Counted from the first letter of the stretch, positions 27,038 through 41,000 are shown. The stretch: 64,000 bases of DNA from Thunnus maccoyii (GCF_910596095.1 NC_056533.1:8405001-8469000), one strand, 5' to 3'. The notes: generated by a model from the sequence alone, not told the origin. Made by a program: numbers and translations.

Positions 27038-30000
27038 TCAGTCTGTGGCTTTGGAGGCAGTGAGGGGTTCAGTCTCTGAAGGGTCTTCCTGAGGAAACAC
27101 CACGTAACACATCCTCTGGCCCAGGTATGTAATTTTCTCTGCAACACAACAGACAACAGGATGAGATAAAATAACAAGGCCTGACTGTTAACATATTTTA
27201 AAAATATATAATTTTCAGCAGCACAGGCTGACTCACCGACTAAACTGTAAAGCCATTTGGGTTTGTTCTTCCACTGAATACCCACAAAGTAGATGGGGAC
27301 GCCAGTCAGCATGATGACCATTCCCAGACCACAAACCACTGGCTCAGAGTAGAGACTGAAGCCCAGCAGCACAACCCAGAAAATCAAGTAGGTGATGGGG
27401 ATTAACAGGTTCACCTGCACAAATAAATATTAATATTATACACAGTATCAGTCAAAATTGGACACACTTTCTCATCCAAGTGGGGGTGAAATAATATCTA
27501 TCTATCTATAAATATATAAACATTTTTATATATGTATATAAACACATAATTATTAATAATTCTTTACATGTTAAATGAAAACAGTATTCAGTACACATAT
27601 CATGTAATTGACCTTTGCGTCACCAGGGAGCGCCAAATTATCATCGTCAATGTCCATAATGACCATAAATGACAAACTACCATTGAGTCAAAGACATCCG
27701 ATGGCCCATAAATGACACTGTTGACCGCTCTGTCTCCACTTTGGCTGCTGAGGCAGTTTCACTGACTGTTGGGACAAGTTGCCGCTCAGTGGAGGTAATA
27801 TAATGATGTGTTACTCTTATTGTTAAGGATTTTGGGGAACTTATAAATACCGCTACGAACCTGTTTGGAGTTCCACACAGATGCTTCATAAAAGAGGCTA
27901 CCTAGGTGCAAACCATAACATTTCCTATGACGTACTGGCTAGAGCGAGTTTAATAGACCCTTTTCATGGAGAGTTTTTGACATTTCAAAAGCAGGAAAAG
28001 CATAGGTGTGAAAGACAACACCAACAATGGCTCCCATTCATTAATTGTCCCAGTAAGCCATGCCAGTGAGTGAGCATGCACAATACCAGAGAACGGCCAA
28101 CTTTTATTTTGTAGTTTGTCCAACGCAATTAACGTTAATTGCCTACAGCTGGTGAAACCTGCCAGCAACATTTTAGTTAAAATGAGAAGCCACTCATGCT
28201 ACCCTCTGTCACATTTATGTTATTAAATGTGGAAAACTGAACAAAGGTTTGGCCTGAAGAAAAATAAGTCATCATGAAATTCACGTGAAGGTAAGTTTGA
28301 ATTATACTTATTATATCTATGTTGTCCTTAATTTAATTTACTCCTGTAAGACCTTCAAGTTTCATACCTATCTGTAAAAACCCCACAAAAATGTTTCAAA
28401 TATTTTGTCTTGTTTAATTATTTGTAATATCTAATAGACTTATTTTTTAAACATGGTCATGTTCAGTTCTGTTCCTCTCTTGTGTTCTGTTGTTACTTTC
28501 TTCTCTCTGGATGTACTAAGAAGACACCCAGTAACTCTATTTTAACATTTTCTAATTACAGCTGATAAGGTGAAAAGGTGATTTTTAGACGTTTGGCACC
28601 GGGGCCATGGGTTAGTTAATTTAAAATAAACTGTAGAGAGCTTTGACTCAATTTTAAATAAACAAAGATGTAATGAAGTACCCTAAGTTAAATTTTGTTG
28701 CTGGTTTGGTTTTCAGGTGGCCTTACCTTGATGGGTCTGGCCAAGTTGGGTCTCTTCTTGCGGAGATAGAGGAGGCCAGCGATGGTTACCCCATATGACA
28801 GATAGTTGATGAAGGACACATAATTGATCAAGTTGTGTGTCTCTCCAATACACAAGATGAATATGGTGGCAGTGCACTGTAGGAAATGAATATCAAGTAC
28901 ATATTAAACTATCTAGAAATCATTAATAGTACCATATTAATAGTAAAGAATAATTTCTGTTTTGTGTACTTATAAAGCTGGACAGGGTAGACAAAACTGG
29001 CAGTGACAAAACTTACGCAGACCAGCAGGGCGGGGATAGGAGTACAGCTCTTCAGGTGGATCATAGCGAGCAGAGAGGGCAGGTGACCTTCTCTGGCCCC
29101 TGAGAAACACAATCTACAGACAGACACATATGCTGATTTCAGTTTACATGTACATATAAGGGCTAACTCTTGACAACCTTGTTTTTATTTCGAGAACATG
29201 TTAGCCAGTCATAAGAGGGATAATTTGAGTTTAGTAAGATTAAGGCTTGGGTTAAAGTTCAGCATGTAGTGTAAAGCACAGAGAAGCAGAATGTGTGTTG
29301 TACCTGGAGGAGGTGAACAGATATCCATTGATTCCCCCAAAGGTGGACAGCGCTACAGAGATAGGCATCACCCAGGAAAACATCCCCAGCAGCTTTTCCC
29401 CAAATGTCTGAAGCAACACAAAATTGTTGACTGATTATTGACTTTTACCATGACTTATTGATTGATTCATCCCGTCCTTATCAGAGATCCATTTAGGGCT
29501 GCAACTAACTATTATTTTCATCATCAATTAATCTGCCGATAATTTTCTTGATTAATTGTTTCGTCTCCAAAATGTCAGAAAATACTGAAAAATGCCTGTT
29601 ATAACTTCTTAGAGCTCAAATGTCATGTTTTGTCCAAAATCCAAAGATACTCAGTTTACTATCATGTATGACACAAAAAGCATAACACTTTCACATTTGA
29701 GAAGCCACAACCAGCATTTATTTTTTCATTAATGACTAAAACGATTATTCAATAATCAGTCACCATCAGCCAGCAGGAGGAGGGGGCACCAGGTGTCACC
29801 GTTGAGCCCTCTGGAGATGTTGCAGGTCTACCAACAAAACACCAAGGAAGGAGGGTGCCCACCTGATGACCCCAGTGAAGCGTTTACCCGCTACCCCCAC
29901 TCAAGGTATGATTACTGATTACAATACGGGATTGTAAAACCAAGTCCTATGAGCTCACATGATCAAAATAGTTGCGGATTAATTTTCTGTCGATCAATTA

Positions 30001-31848
30001 ATCAATTAATCGACTAATCACTGCAGCTCTTGATGAATCAATTGATTCCTTTTGCTGAAAGCTCCAATTAGATTCTGCAAATGTTGTTTTTAGTCTTTTT
30101 GTGGGAACTGGTTTTTTGATAATAAGAGAACAAAATAATGCTGGCCTTATCCTTTACACTCCCATGACACTGTTTATGTTTCCAGTCTGTCAGAGGAAAG
30201 TAGTCGCAAACTCGACTCATATGACTGTTTCCCAAATTTCCCACTGTGATCGTGAAAAAAAGCTTTAATCTTATTGACTGATTGGTTTATTGGTTGTTTA
30301 GGATTCTCAGCCTCAGCAGTCTTACAGTCTCACATACAGTACAGTACATACTGTTCCCAGACAACGGAGACTCTTGTTTAGCAGAACATAAGCTCCTATA
30401 TGAAACATCCACTCATGCAGATGAAGAGCCGCTCACCACTGCCACAGCGTTAGAGGCCAGCAGCTCCTCAGGGGTCATGGAGGAGAAGTAGGCAATGTTG
30501 GTCATGGTGTAGACCAAAGTCACCAGCGGAATGGAAATGTAAATTGCACGGGGCAGGTTCCTGATGACATAAAGGTAGAAGTAATTGCAAAATGTCAAAT
30601 GTTCCAGCATCATAAAAGCTAAGTTTTAGTGCGCTTTACAGACCAACACACAGAGGTACAGGTGTCAGCCATTACACCAATATTGTTGGTGTAATGGCTG
30701 TATTGGTATTTTGTATTTTAGCTAATATAAAATAATATGTGTGTGTGCATGCCATACTTGCGTGGCTCCACAACCTCCTCTGTGACATAGTTGAGGAAAT
30801 TCCAGCCGCTGTAGGCAAAGGATGCCTGGAGGAAGGCCAGCGCTATCTGTCCCACTGAAGGATCCTGCCTGAATTCAAAGGCCTCACTGGGCCGCAGGGC
30901 ATCATAGTAACCTGGAGACATGCGAGATGTCTAGATGAGTCAGTGAAAAGATCATGGCCTTGGCAGCTCCGTATATCTATAATGTACATACAGTATATTG
31001 AGTAAAATAATAAAATCCATAGACTTCACTATCTTATCAAATTGAAAATCCAGTCAGTAAAACTGTTTAACAGGTTTAAACAGTTCAAATGAAAGTTCAA
31101 ACAGGTTGAGGAACTGAATGGTTGTCATTACAGTTTTAAAGGATAGTTTTGATGTGCATATGAGCATGTGTACTGTATTAAAATACACTTGAAAAAATGT
31201 CAATCTTTCCTTTAACTCATCTCAACAGATGCTAAAAACTATAAATCAGTCCATAGTTAGTATAGAACCATATTAGGGCCTAAAGCTGTAATATTTTAAG
31301 TTACTTTAAAAAGATACTTAATAAACAAACTTTTCAAGTTATGTGTAATCATGAGCACCAGGGGTCAACAGTTTCAGTACATTTTTACTGCTGCAATGAT
31401 GTAGAGCAGTATGGCAGCAGCTTTCTTCATGAATAACTTTAAATACTGTTGGTTCATTCTACTCTGCAAATTGCAGGTATAGATGGATATTCTATTTGTG
31501 TCTTTAAATGTATTAAAACATAAATAGATGCACCTTATGTGTGTTGTGTTCATATTGGCAGATAACCCAAAAATCCACATACAGAACATGTACAGAAACA
31601 GTTCACAGTTTATATTTCTCAGATATCATATGTTTATGTACAGTAATGTGGTACATTTCATTTGCTCTGTTCTTCTATGTATATTGTCTTTGCATCAATT
31701 TTATTGACCTTTTTTTTGAGTCCTCAACAGTAAAATCAACCCATATATTAGCGACAAATATGATAAATTTATGGCATCTGTGGCAAACCACAGCAATCAC
31801 TGTCTTGATGAGGACAGTGTGTGTGTGTGTGTGTATGTTTGTTTGTGT

Positions 31849-31886
<38 letters not shown>

Positions 31887-32013
31887 ACCTCTACAGATTT
31901 GGACGATTCCTACCACTATGATGAGTGCCAAAGCGAGAAGTTTTCCTACAGTGAAAACATCCTGGATCCTCGTCGCCCAGCGCACACTGGAGCAGTTCAC
32001 CCAGGTCAGGAAC

Positions 32014-32051
<38 letters not shown>

Positions 32052-35000
32052 AACATACATACAAATACATTTAAAATCATTCTAAAGCAACATGTTTCTG
32101 ACAGGCTTTGGCATTAACTTATAAACGGAGGGCCCTGTATAACAAATTTGTATCACCTCAACTAAATTAATAACCTCCACCAATATCAGAAGAAATATAC
32201 ACTTTTATCAAATGAAATCTTCACCTAAAGGGAAAAGCAGTGAAGGTATTCTCTTGCTGGATGCATGTTTTACATATAGCAACAAGTTGAATTTGGTTTG
32301 AAGTTCAATATTCATCCGGTGACCTCCTAGTTGATGTTTGTAACTGTTGATAACGTCAGTTGCTCTGATTAGACAGCTATTTTAGATCCAAAACATCTTC
32401 TGGCACCAGAAATCAACATTGGATCACAAAGCAGCCAAAATACAGAGACTGACTAAGATTACACACTAGTTTTTGATCTGATCTTATCATACTGTAATAC
32501 TGTAGACTGTGTTTAAGAGACTCTATGTACATTTTCTCCATTGACAGACCTCTGTCATCATTTTAGTTAGTACAGTTTTGTACTGTGGTGCTGGACACAC
32601 AGGCAGAGGGCTATTTAACACAGAGAGAGAGACGGAGCTCTGAAACTGATCTGAAAACAAATGAAAGTCTAATGCGTGCATTGAGGGATTAGACTCTTGG
32701 TTGTCCTCACAGGTTCCAGTACGAGGTCAGTGTCAGTGCTGGTACTTTTTTAATTGATCAGATATTGACCAGATATGACTGATCAAGGTTAAATTATGAT
32801 TCTTAGTAGATGTCATCATAAAATTGTAAAAACACAGTTTTATAAACTCCCAGGAACAACTTAATTTAAATTACAACCAATCTATAGTTAAGTATTTACA
32901 CAGTGAATTAGACAGGTTTTAAAATTGAAAAAGAAAAAAAGATCACTAATAATGGATCAGTACTTAGTGTTGGTCAGTGAAAGAGAACATTTTGTAGCCC
33001 AGACCAACAGTTTTGCCACAACAAGGACCCAGAATTGCTCCAAAATGTATGTAGTCTATTGCCTCTCTTATGCTTCTATTACGCGTTGTCTCGCTGACTC
33101 CACATTCCTCACTTTTCAGCTCACACAACTAAAAGAAATCTTTCCCGACAAAACGACAGGCAAAAGGTCCATGGCGTTACTTCCTGTTTCCGTCATGAGT
33201 GTGTGCATATTGTGTGTGTGTGTGTGTGTGTCCCTTCCTCACACCACTCTCTAAAGCACTGACCTTCACATTTACCCTGTTGTACGTGCTCGAGCACCAC
33301 CATTAAACAAGGGCTGCCCAAATTCCAAGTGAGTGAACCAAACTGAGCAAGTGCAAGTATTTTTGGACTAACTAACCAAGCACATGTGTTTTATAAATAA
33401 CATGTAATTAAATCAAAATTTTCTTTTCTTTATATTTTTACAAATCTATCGACAGACACATACTCATAATTTTGGTCACTCTGATAAAGCCAGCTTCACC
33501 AGATGTCTGTATGCCTTTTACTCTTCGTTCAGTGTCACCTTAGTTCTCTGGTGTCTAGTTATGCACACGCATGTATATGCACACATATATTAGGAAACTC
33601 AAGGAGAGAAAAAACACCTAACACATCTATGCATCATATGCCTTTTACTCTTTCAAACTATTGCTTTTGTCTTCCCCTCTGACCCAGCTTTCTAATTTAG
33701 TGCAATCACCTGCTGGTAGCTCCGTCACAGTGGCGTGAGGGGGGTGTATCACGTGAAAGACTGACATTACTGTAAACTAACAGCGGAGCAGGGCGGGTGG
33801 CTTCTTGCGCTCCATCCTCAAATGTTTTTTCAGAAGCCTCAAATCTTTTAGGTTTTAAAATAACTTCACCTTTGTGTCATTTCCCCTTGGTCTCTCTGAC
33901 TGCACCGGCAAATCAATGGAGCGCAAAAGTTCTATTACTGGGGAAATATCACCATCTAGGTCCCCCTAACATTGTCACGGGTTGTTGTCTTGTGAGTGTT
34001 GAATTTCATTCGGTGGTGTCACCTCAGTGAGCAAGCTTGCTTGCTAGCTAGTGACTAGCTTATGGACTATGGACATAATAAAGTTTTTCATGAGGAGTCA
34101 AAGTCAGCCGCCATCCACAAAGAGTGGATGGCAGTTGGAAAGGAGTGTTAAGAGGAAATGGAAGAAAGCGTACACATAGGGCAGGAAAGGAGTGGAGAGT
34201 GAAGAGAGGAGAAAGGGAGTGGACACAATGGAGATGCTTAATATGCTAGTTACTTGAAAGCTTAGAAATACAGTATTTCTGTATGCCTCATAGCTTTTAC
34301 ATGTGTATAGTTAATTGTGATATTCAAAGTTTGTCAGTTTCCAGTGATGGAAGGATGCGGAGAAGAAAGGACTGAAAGAGAATGTGAAGAACATAAAGGA
34401 GGAGGGAGAAGGACATATGTGACGGAGAGACGAGGAAAGGAGAAAAGCGTGAAAATGAGCCAGGAGTGAAAAAGAGTGAGAGAGCGAAGAGGAAAGGAGA
34501 AACCCTGTGGAGCAGGAGAGGATGCAGGACAAGGGGAGGAGAGATAATGAGGGGTGAGAAAGGAGTGAAAAGCAGAAGTTAAGAGAAAGAGAGAGGAGAA
34601 AATTGTGTGATGCGGAGCCAGGAGGAGGGGAATGGAGAACTGGTGAGGAGAGGACAGAAGTGGAAGTGAAAGTGAGGAAGGAGTGAGGAAGAGAGAGGAA
34701 AGGGAGGAGTGAAAGAGAGAGTGAGGAAAAGAATGAATAAGAGAACAGGAAATGAGATGTGAAAACTTGTGGGGGAAACAGGTGAAGAGGAAGAGGGACA
34801 AGAGATGAAAATGTGTTGAGAAGAAAGGAGAGCATTTAATCTTTTGTTGCATCATCAGAGATCTTAATACTTTTTTTGTTTCATATTTTCTTCTTTCAGT
34901 GGAGGACAATAAATAAATGCAGTTGAGAAAGTGAGAGAAGTTCAGAAGAAAATAGGAGGAAAGGAAAACAGAGTGACCGAGAGTAGATCAAATCAAGTGC

Positions 35001-38000
35001 CATAAGATAATAATATATGTTGTTTATCCTACTCAGCTATTCCCTAAAGAAATCCAATATAATTTGAATGTTCTTCTGTTGGCCTAATATTCAATTCAGA
35101 GTGTTGAAGACCACATTTACTTGCCATTGTTGGAGATCCTTAATTTGAAGTTAGAGCAGCCCAGATTATTAAGGCATGGATTCAAATGTAGCAGATTTGT
35201 CAGCTAAACATTCATTCTGTGAACTCTACTCCAGCATACTATAACAAAAATAGGTCTCAAGATTAGTAATGCTGTTTAAACCAAATTCCTACCCTAGTTA
35301 TGTAATGTAACATAAAAATAGTAAGCAATAGTTGTCAGACAATTTTTGTCTCTTTTTAGGTGGCAGGAGTGAAAATAAGTCATCCTCAACATTTGTTGTG
35401 TTATGGTTTCAGAATGATGAACACAGTTGGAAGATAATGAGATAGAAAATATGATGTAGGCTCTACAGGATGATTTTTTTCCTGGGCAACTATCCTGTTT
35501 TTTCCAAATGATGTACAGATTTTTTGGCATTTTTACGCTTTAAAAATAGCGCATTTAGCTTCCATAAATGGGAAAAAAAATAGGTTTGGGCCAAGCCCCA
35601 AAAGTTTACAGTGTCTGCCCTCATCTGTAAACCTACTATTTTATTGTCTTTATGACATATATGATCAAACGGCAGGTGGTCACACCTATATGCTGGTGGA
35701 TTTTATGGATATATTATATCGTCTATATAACCTCCTATGCTGGATGTTATCAACCATGCCATCCATCACTGGGGCAAAGTTCCCCTTCCACCACAAAAAG
35801 CTGAACGAACACACTGCTTCCGCTGGTGCGGGCACACGCACATACACATACACACATGTGTGAATTTTTGGCAGGAGGTTTTGGTGGCACCGGGCAGAGC
35901 TTTCACTCCTCTACAACACAGCAGTGTTTTATAGTCAATTACCCTTGAGGTGTTACATGCATTTCCGTTCCTGTGTTCCTGTGAACCCCCCATCATCACC
36001 ACCTCCTCCTCCCCCAGCTTGCCTCTGTGTTGACCCTGACAGGAAGGAGGTGCCAGCGGGCTTTGAATGTGACAGCGCAGGTAAATCTGTGTCCTGCCGT
36101 CACAGCTTCTATTGAACGCTGCCTCAGCACTGGAATACTAAACTAATTACTGCTTTTACTCTTAATGGATTCTGATTCCAAGTCAGTGCAGATTTATCAG
36201 GGGGCTCTAACTTCAGGAACGCCTCCTGGTCCAGGATCTGGTCACTGGAGTCAGTGAACTGGCAATAACACCCTGCCAGCCCTGTCTGTCAACCACAAGG
36301 TATCTGACACCAGAACCCTTCCAGTAAATCTACAGGATTTAGGTGTTGGTGAAATACATGCAAAGACATGCTGACAACTAACATAGTACAGTCAGTGATA
36401 TAGAGCAGGAGCAAATAAAAGGAGGGCGGCATCCAGTTATCACAGTGAATTTTTCTTAATTAAACTCTCATTGGGACTCAAACACTTTTTTAAAGAGGAG
36501 ACCTATCCAAGAGGGCAGCAGCACAGACTTGCAGATAGATGGGACAGCACATAGTTATATAAATTACATGGTGAAGATTAGATCAGTTTTGTTAGAGAAG
36601 AAGCAAAAATGCATCTTTGAAAAGTCTGTTACTAGTTTTTATAATAAATTTTCCCATAGATTTGGGTATAAAGAGCAAATAAAACACCCCCTGAATGAAT
36701 AAATTTTACAAGCAAAGACTTGTCTTAATTCAACTATACTCATGAATAACAAGGCGCTGCTGAGGTGTTTGACAGATCGGAAACCTTTTGCCATTTGGGT
36801 TAACCTGATGCCAAATGGGACATTTTTTTGTCCAGATGCAGTATTTTGCTCCAATGGGGAAACTTTGTGTCCACTTTCAGTACATTGCTCCAGTGGAGTC
36901 AAAATAGGCCACTTTTCATGCAGATGAAGTACAGTGCTGCCATTGAGTCCATATAGGTAGCTTTTAGTCTGGTGCAATACATTGCTCAAACTGAGCACAG
37001 ATGGCTTGTTTTTGGTCCAGATGCAGTATTTTGCTACAATTAAGTCCACCTTGTAGAGCAGCTTTGATATGCAACATATTTCAATTTCATTTTCAATTTT
37101 CCAATAAGAGGTCCATTTTTGGGGTGCTCACCAAATGGGAACACAGAGGTTCCCATATAAAGGGTTTCTGAATGGACAAGTAGGTTTAGGGAAACTTGTC
37201 CATTTAGAAACCCTTTATATAGGGACCTCAGGGTTCCCAAATGGACCCTTACCCTAACACTAACCAGTTAACACTAAAAAAGGACTTGCTATTTGAATAT
37301 TTGAAAATTTGAAAAATGTTGCATAACAAAGGCTGCTCTACAAGGCTGACCTGATTCCAACCTTGAGGAGAATTCCTGAAAGGATATAGGACTGCAAAGG
37401 GTATAGTGAGGCTGTGCTTGATACGCCAAATCTATGTTCTGTGACAGGGTGTTGGTGCAACTTTCAAGCCGTTTGGACCATTTTCAGAGGAAATATGATT
37501 TCCTCTGAAATATGATATCTGAAATTTGTCCATCTGGGTATCACTTTCCACTAATTTACCCTGGCAAAAATTTCAATTCAAAAGTAATGGGAGGTGTTCA
37601 GGTTCCTGCGCTGGCATGCTATGTGCTATCAGGTCCAAACCAAAATGGGTCTACTCCACGTAAGTCAGTGTCAGGGCCTTCGACCCTGACACCCTCTTCA
37701 ACTTGAATTTTAAAAAAACAGACTTTATTTGCTAAAAGATATAGAGAGAGTATTGTGTTACATTATTGACCCAGAAAATGTTGCAACTCTGTAGCTTTAA
37801 AGCTTTTAAAGGGTCAGACCCAAATGGCAAAAAGTGTCCTAAATGTCAGTGTCCAGTTGGGAACCCCGAGGTCCCCCTATAAGGGGTTTCTAAATGGACA
37901 AGTACAGGTTAAGTCCATTTCAGAAACTTTTTGCCATTGGGGGACTGTTTTCCGAATAGACATTTCCCTAGACGACCAAAATGGCAAAAAGTTTCCCAAA

Positions 38001-41000
38001 TGGACAGCGTGACACTGGCACTTGGTGGGAAACGGGACAACTGGGAACCCTTGATGAAAAATTTGAAAAATAGGGCTCTCGTTCGGGATTCAGATTTTTT
38101 AGCACCCTGTGGAGGCCGGGAAAGGATTGGCCAAAAAGGCCCTTTTTTCCCTTATCAATGAATGGTGAGGGTTTCTGAATGGCAACTGAGTTGTAAGGTC
38201 AGTGCAGAAGTCTAGAACTGCCAACTTCAAATTGAAATCACTCAGCTGTATTCAATTTTAATTTGCACATGATGTCTCCATTTATCCATAGGCTGCACAC
38301 TGTGTACAGCTCCATTCATTTGTGTCTGCACTGATCCTACTTGAGTAGTCCTTCTGTCCTTTATGGAGAGCTCTCTTTTCCAAACGTCCATAAATGGCAG
38401 AACAATGACACAATTTTAGACACTGATGAATAAAACAGTACACAGTACGCTGGATGCGCAAGCTCCAATGAACGTCTTCAGCTACTGGCAGCAGTTCAGG
38501 TTTTGGCACAAAATCTGGACAAAGCAAATGAAAACTACAAGATATTACTATTTTTTCAAAAACAGGAAAATAGTTAATCATATCATAAATAATATTTGTA
38601 ATTTTAAATTACAGTTGTATTTTGCAATAGTTGGAAGTTGCCTGAGGAAGAGTGCCACATTTGAAATAAATCCAAAATAACTGCCAATCCAAGACTTTTT
38701 TGTGTTCTTCATACTTGTAGTGTAAAGATATTATATTTATATTATATATTTTCTGTTTTTCATTTCTGCCTTTAGAGGGATTGCACCACAATCTATTGAC
38801 AATTGCAATATAGTGCAAAATAAAGGCCTGCTATAATTGTGATATATATCTAATTCAAAATGTGTGAAATGGCAATTTCATTTTCATTTACCTAAACTTA
38901 AAAATAGAAATGCAAACTGTGCATTTGAGTTATGTAAAGATTTTAGATTATATCTTATTAAATGAAAGGGCAGTTTCCATTAATATTTGAAGAATGCCAT
39001 GATCCCTGGGCCTGTTTTATGGAATATGTCAAAGAGATATGCCATCTGATTGGCTGAAACATATTACTACTACTACAAGCACAACAACCACAGCTGCTGC
39101 ACCACCACAAACAAGTGGTGTCTAAAATTGGCTCCCTGCTGTGCTGGAATGAACAACAGAAGCTACCATTTCTGTTTCTCCTCCATAAAACAAAATGAGA
39201 ATCAGCGTGTGTATCCCTTTTTCTTTGAAAAATAGATTAACACTTCGTCACAGTTCTATTAATTGTTGGGTATGAAGGGAAATTAATGATTTTTGGGTCA
39301 GTGAGATTTGTTAGAATATTTTAGTAGTACTAGTGAATATATTTTGTTGTTTATTGTTAAAAAATATATTTTTTGCATATTGGTGGTTTCTATTGAGTAA
39401 AACTGATCAATATTTAACAAAATAAAGTGTTGTTCCAGAGTAAATCTCCTGACCTGAGTGTACTGCACTCCTATTCTGAGAAGAACAAACCCGCCCACAA
39501 CTGGACCTGTCTGGTTTTCACACACACGCAGACAAATACACACACACACACCTGAGTCACTTGTGACTCTCATGCAGTACACTCTGCAAGCGAGAAACTC
39601 ATACATCGGCTGACTCACATTCATAAACCCTTCACTAAGAAATGTTCAGCAGACATAACAAGGGCTTTGGTATGGCAGTTATTCCTGAGTGTTTTGCTCA
39701 GAAAAACATTGTCCACTAAGTGCTAAAATGTTTGTATTTTATCATCACATTGTATTATTTTATCCTTCAGCTTTTTATTTCACAAAATTATTTCATAGTT
39801 AAAAAAGCTCCAATTTTGCTTATTCCTTTTGTGCAGATTATGCTTAACTTGATGTGTTGGTGCTTCTATGGGTCAACTTTTAGTACACAGTATGCAGAAT
39901 TTCTGAATTTATCCAGAAGTGCATTAATGATGAACAACAACTGTAAAGTGACTCACTGTATATTGATCTGAGTGAGGCAAAGGCTAAAATAATATATAAC
40001 CTTTGAATGAAAATAGCAATCCATCCTCTTCTCTCAGTAAAGAATGTAGGTAGTGATGACAACCAACGTACAGATCCAGTACATACCCACAGCACATAAC
40101 GGCATACAGACCTCATTATTTATACCACCAGCTTAAGAGTTTCACATCCAGGTGCCTGCATTTGGTGCTTTAGAATCATGGCACTATAGTGAAAAGACTT
40201 ATCCAACTGTTTACTGTCAATTTCTCCAACATTAATATTCTTGTAGGGTTCAGAGGAATATTTGCTCCTTCTTTTATCAGGGTGATATGACATCAGGCAC
40301 TTTCCTTGTTCACAAGTTTCTGATAAAGGTTCAGACATAAAGACTGAAGTTAATATAACTGCAGACTACAACCTTCCTGTGACTGCAGGTCTGAAGTGTG
40401 ATGCTGTGGATGAGAGAGGGGGCGGTACCAAGCAGCCAATGGGAACATCAAACAGCCAACCAGAATGTCAGCTGGCCAATGGGATCCCCCATCATTGATG
40501 TGCAAGGTGTCCTGCCCATTTCCTGTTTCCATGGTGCTCAGTGACAGGAGCGTCACGGTAACCACAGTGAAACAATGCACAATGGCGTAGACACACCCTC
40601 TCATTAGCGGCGTCCACAAAGGCTGGCACCATTATGTAGTCTGACACTGATACTGACACACGAACACGTGAACACACACACACACACACACAAACAAGGG
40701 TACAACACAAACACACTCACACAAAGTAGGCCCCTGGCCTAACTAGACTGCAGTTATAACCTTCTGTCGCCAAAAATAGTAAAGGTGCACCGACGTGATC
40801 TGTACATGCTAACCCCCGCCTGACACATGCACAAGCTCTCACGCGCAGATACCCATCCCTCTCCTCATCTCCCCTTTTCCCTTTCTCCATCCAGTTCAGA
40901 CAAGATCAAACTGGCTGGCTTGTCAACCAGATACATGCACAGTCTGTTTTTGCCACTGGCTATTTAAATACTGATTGCTGTACTCCAACATTTCAAGACC

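Noticed and set aside
27677..28171. Open frames in slc7a10 intron 9
   Set aside because: No splice signals or family similarity; bounded by verified exons on the same strand.
31797..32117. Open frames of 76-98 codons on both strands around slc7a10 exon 4
   Set aside because: Products of the flanking CA/GT tracts plus the real exon; only the minus-strand 32014-31889 segment is coding.
34311..34909. Minus-strand open frames of 174 and 191 codons
   Set aside because: Composed of Ser, Leu, Phe and Pro from the complement of a GA-rich tract; two frames are open at once, which is expected of the base composition and not of a gene.
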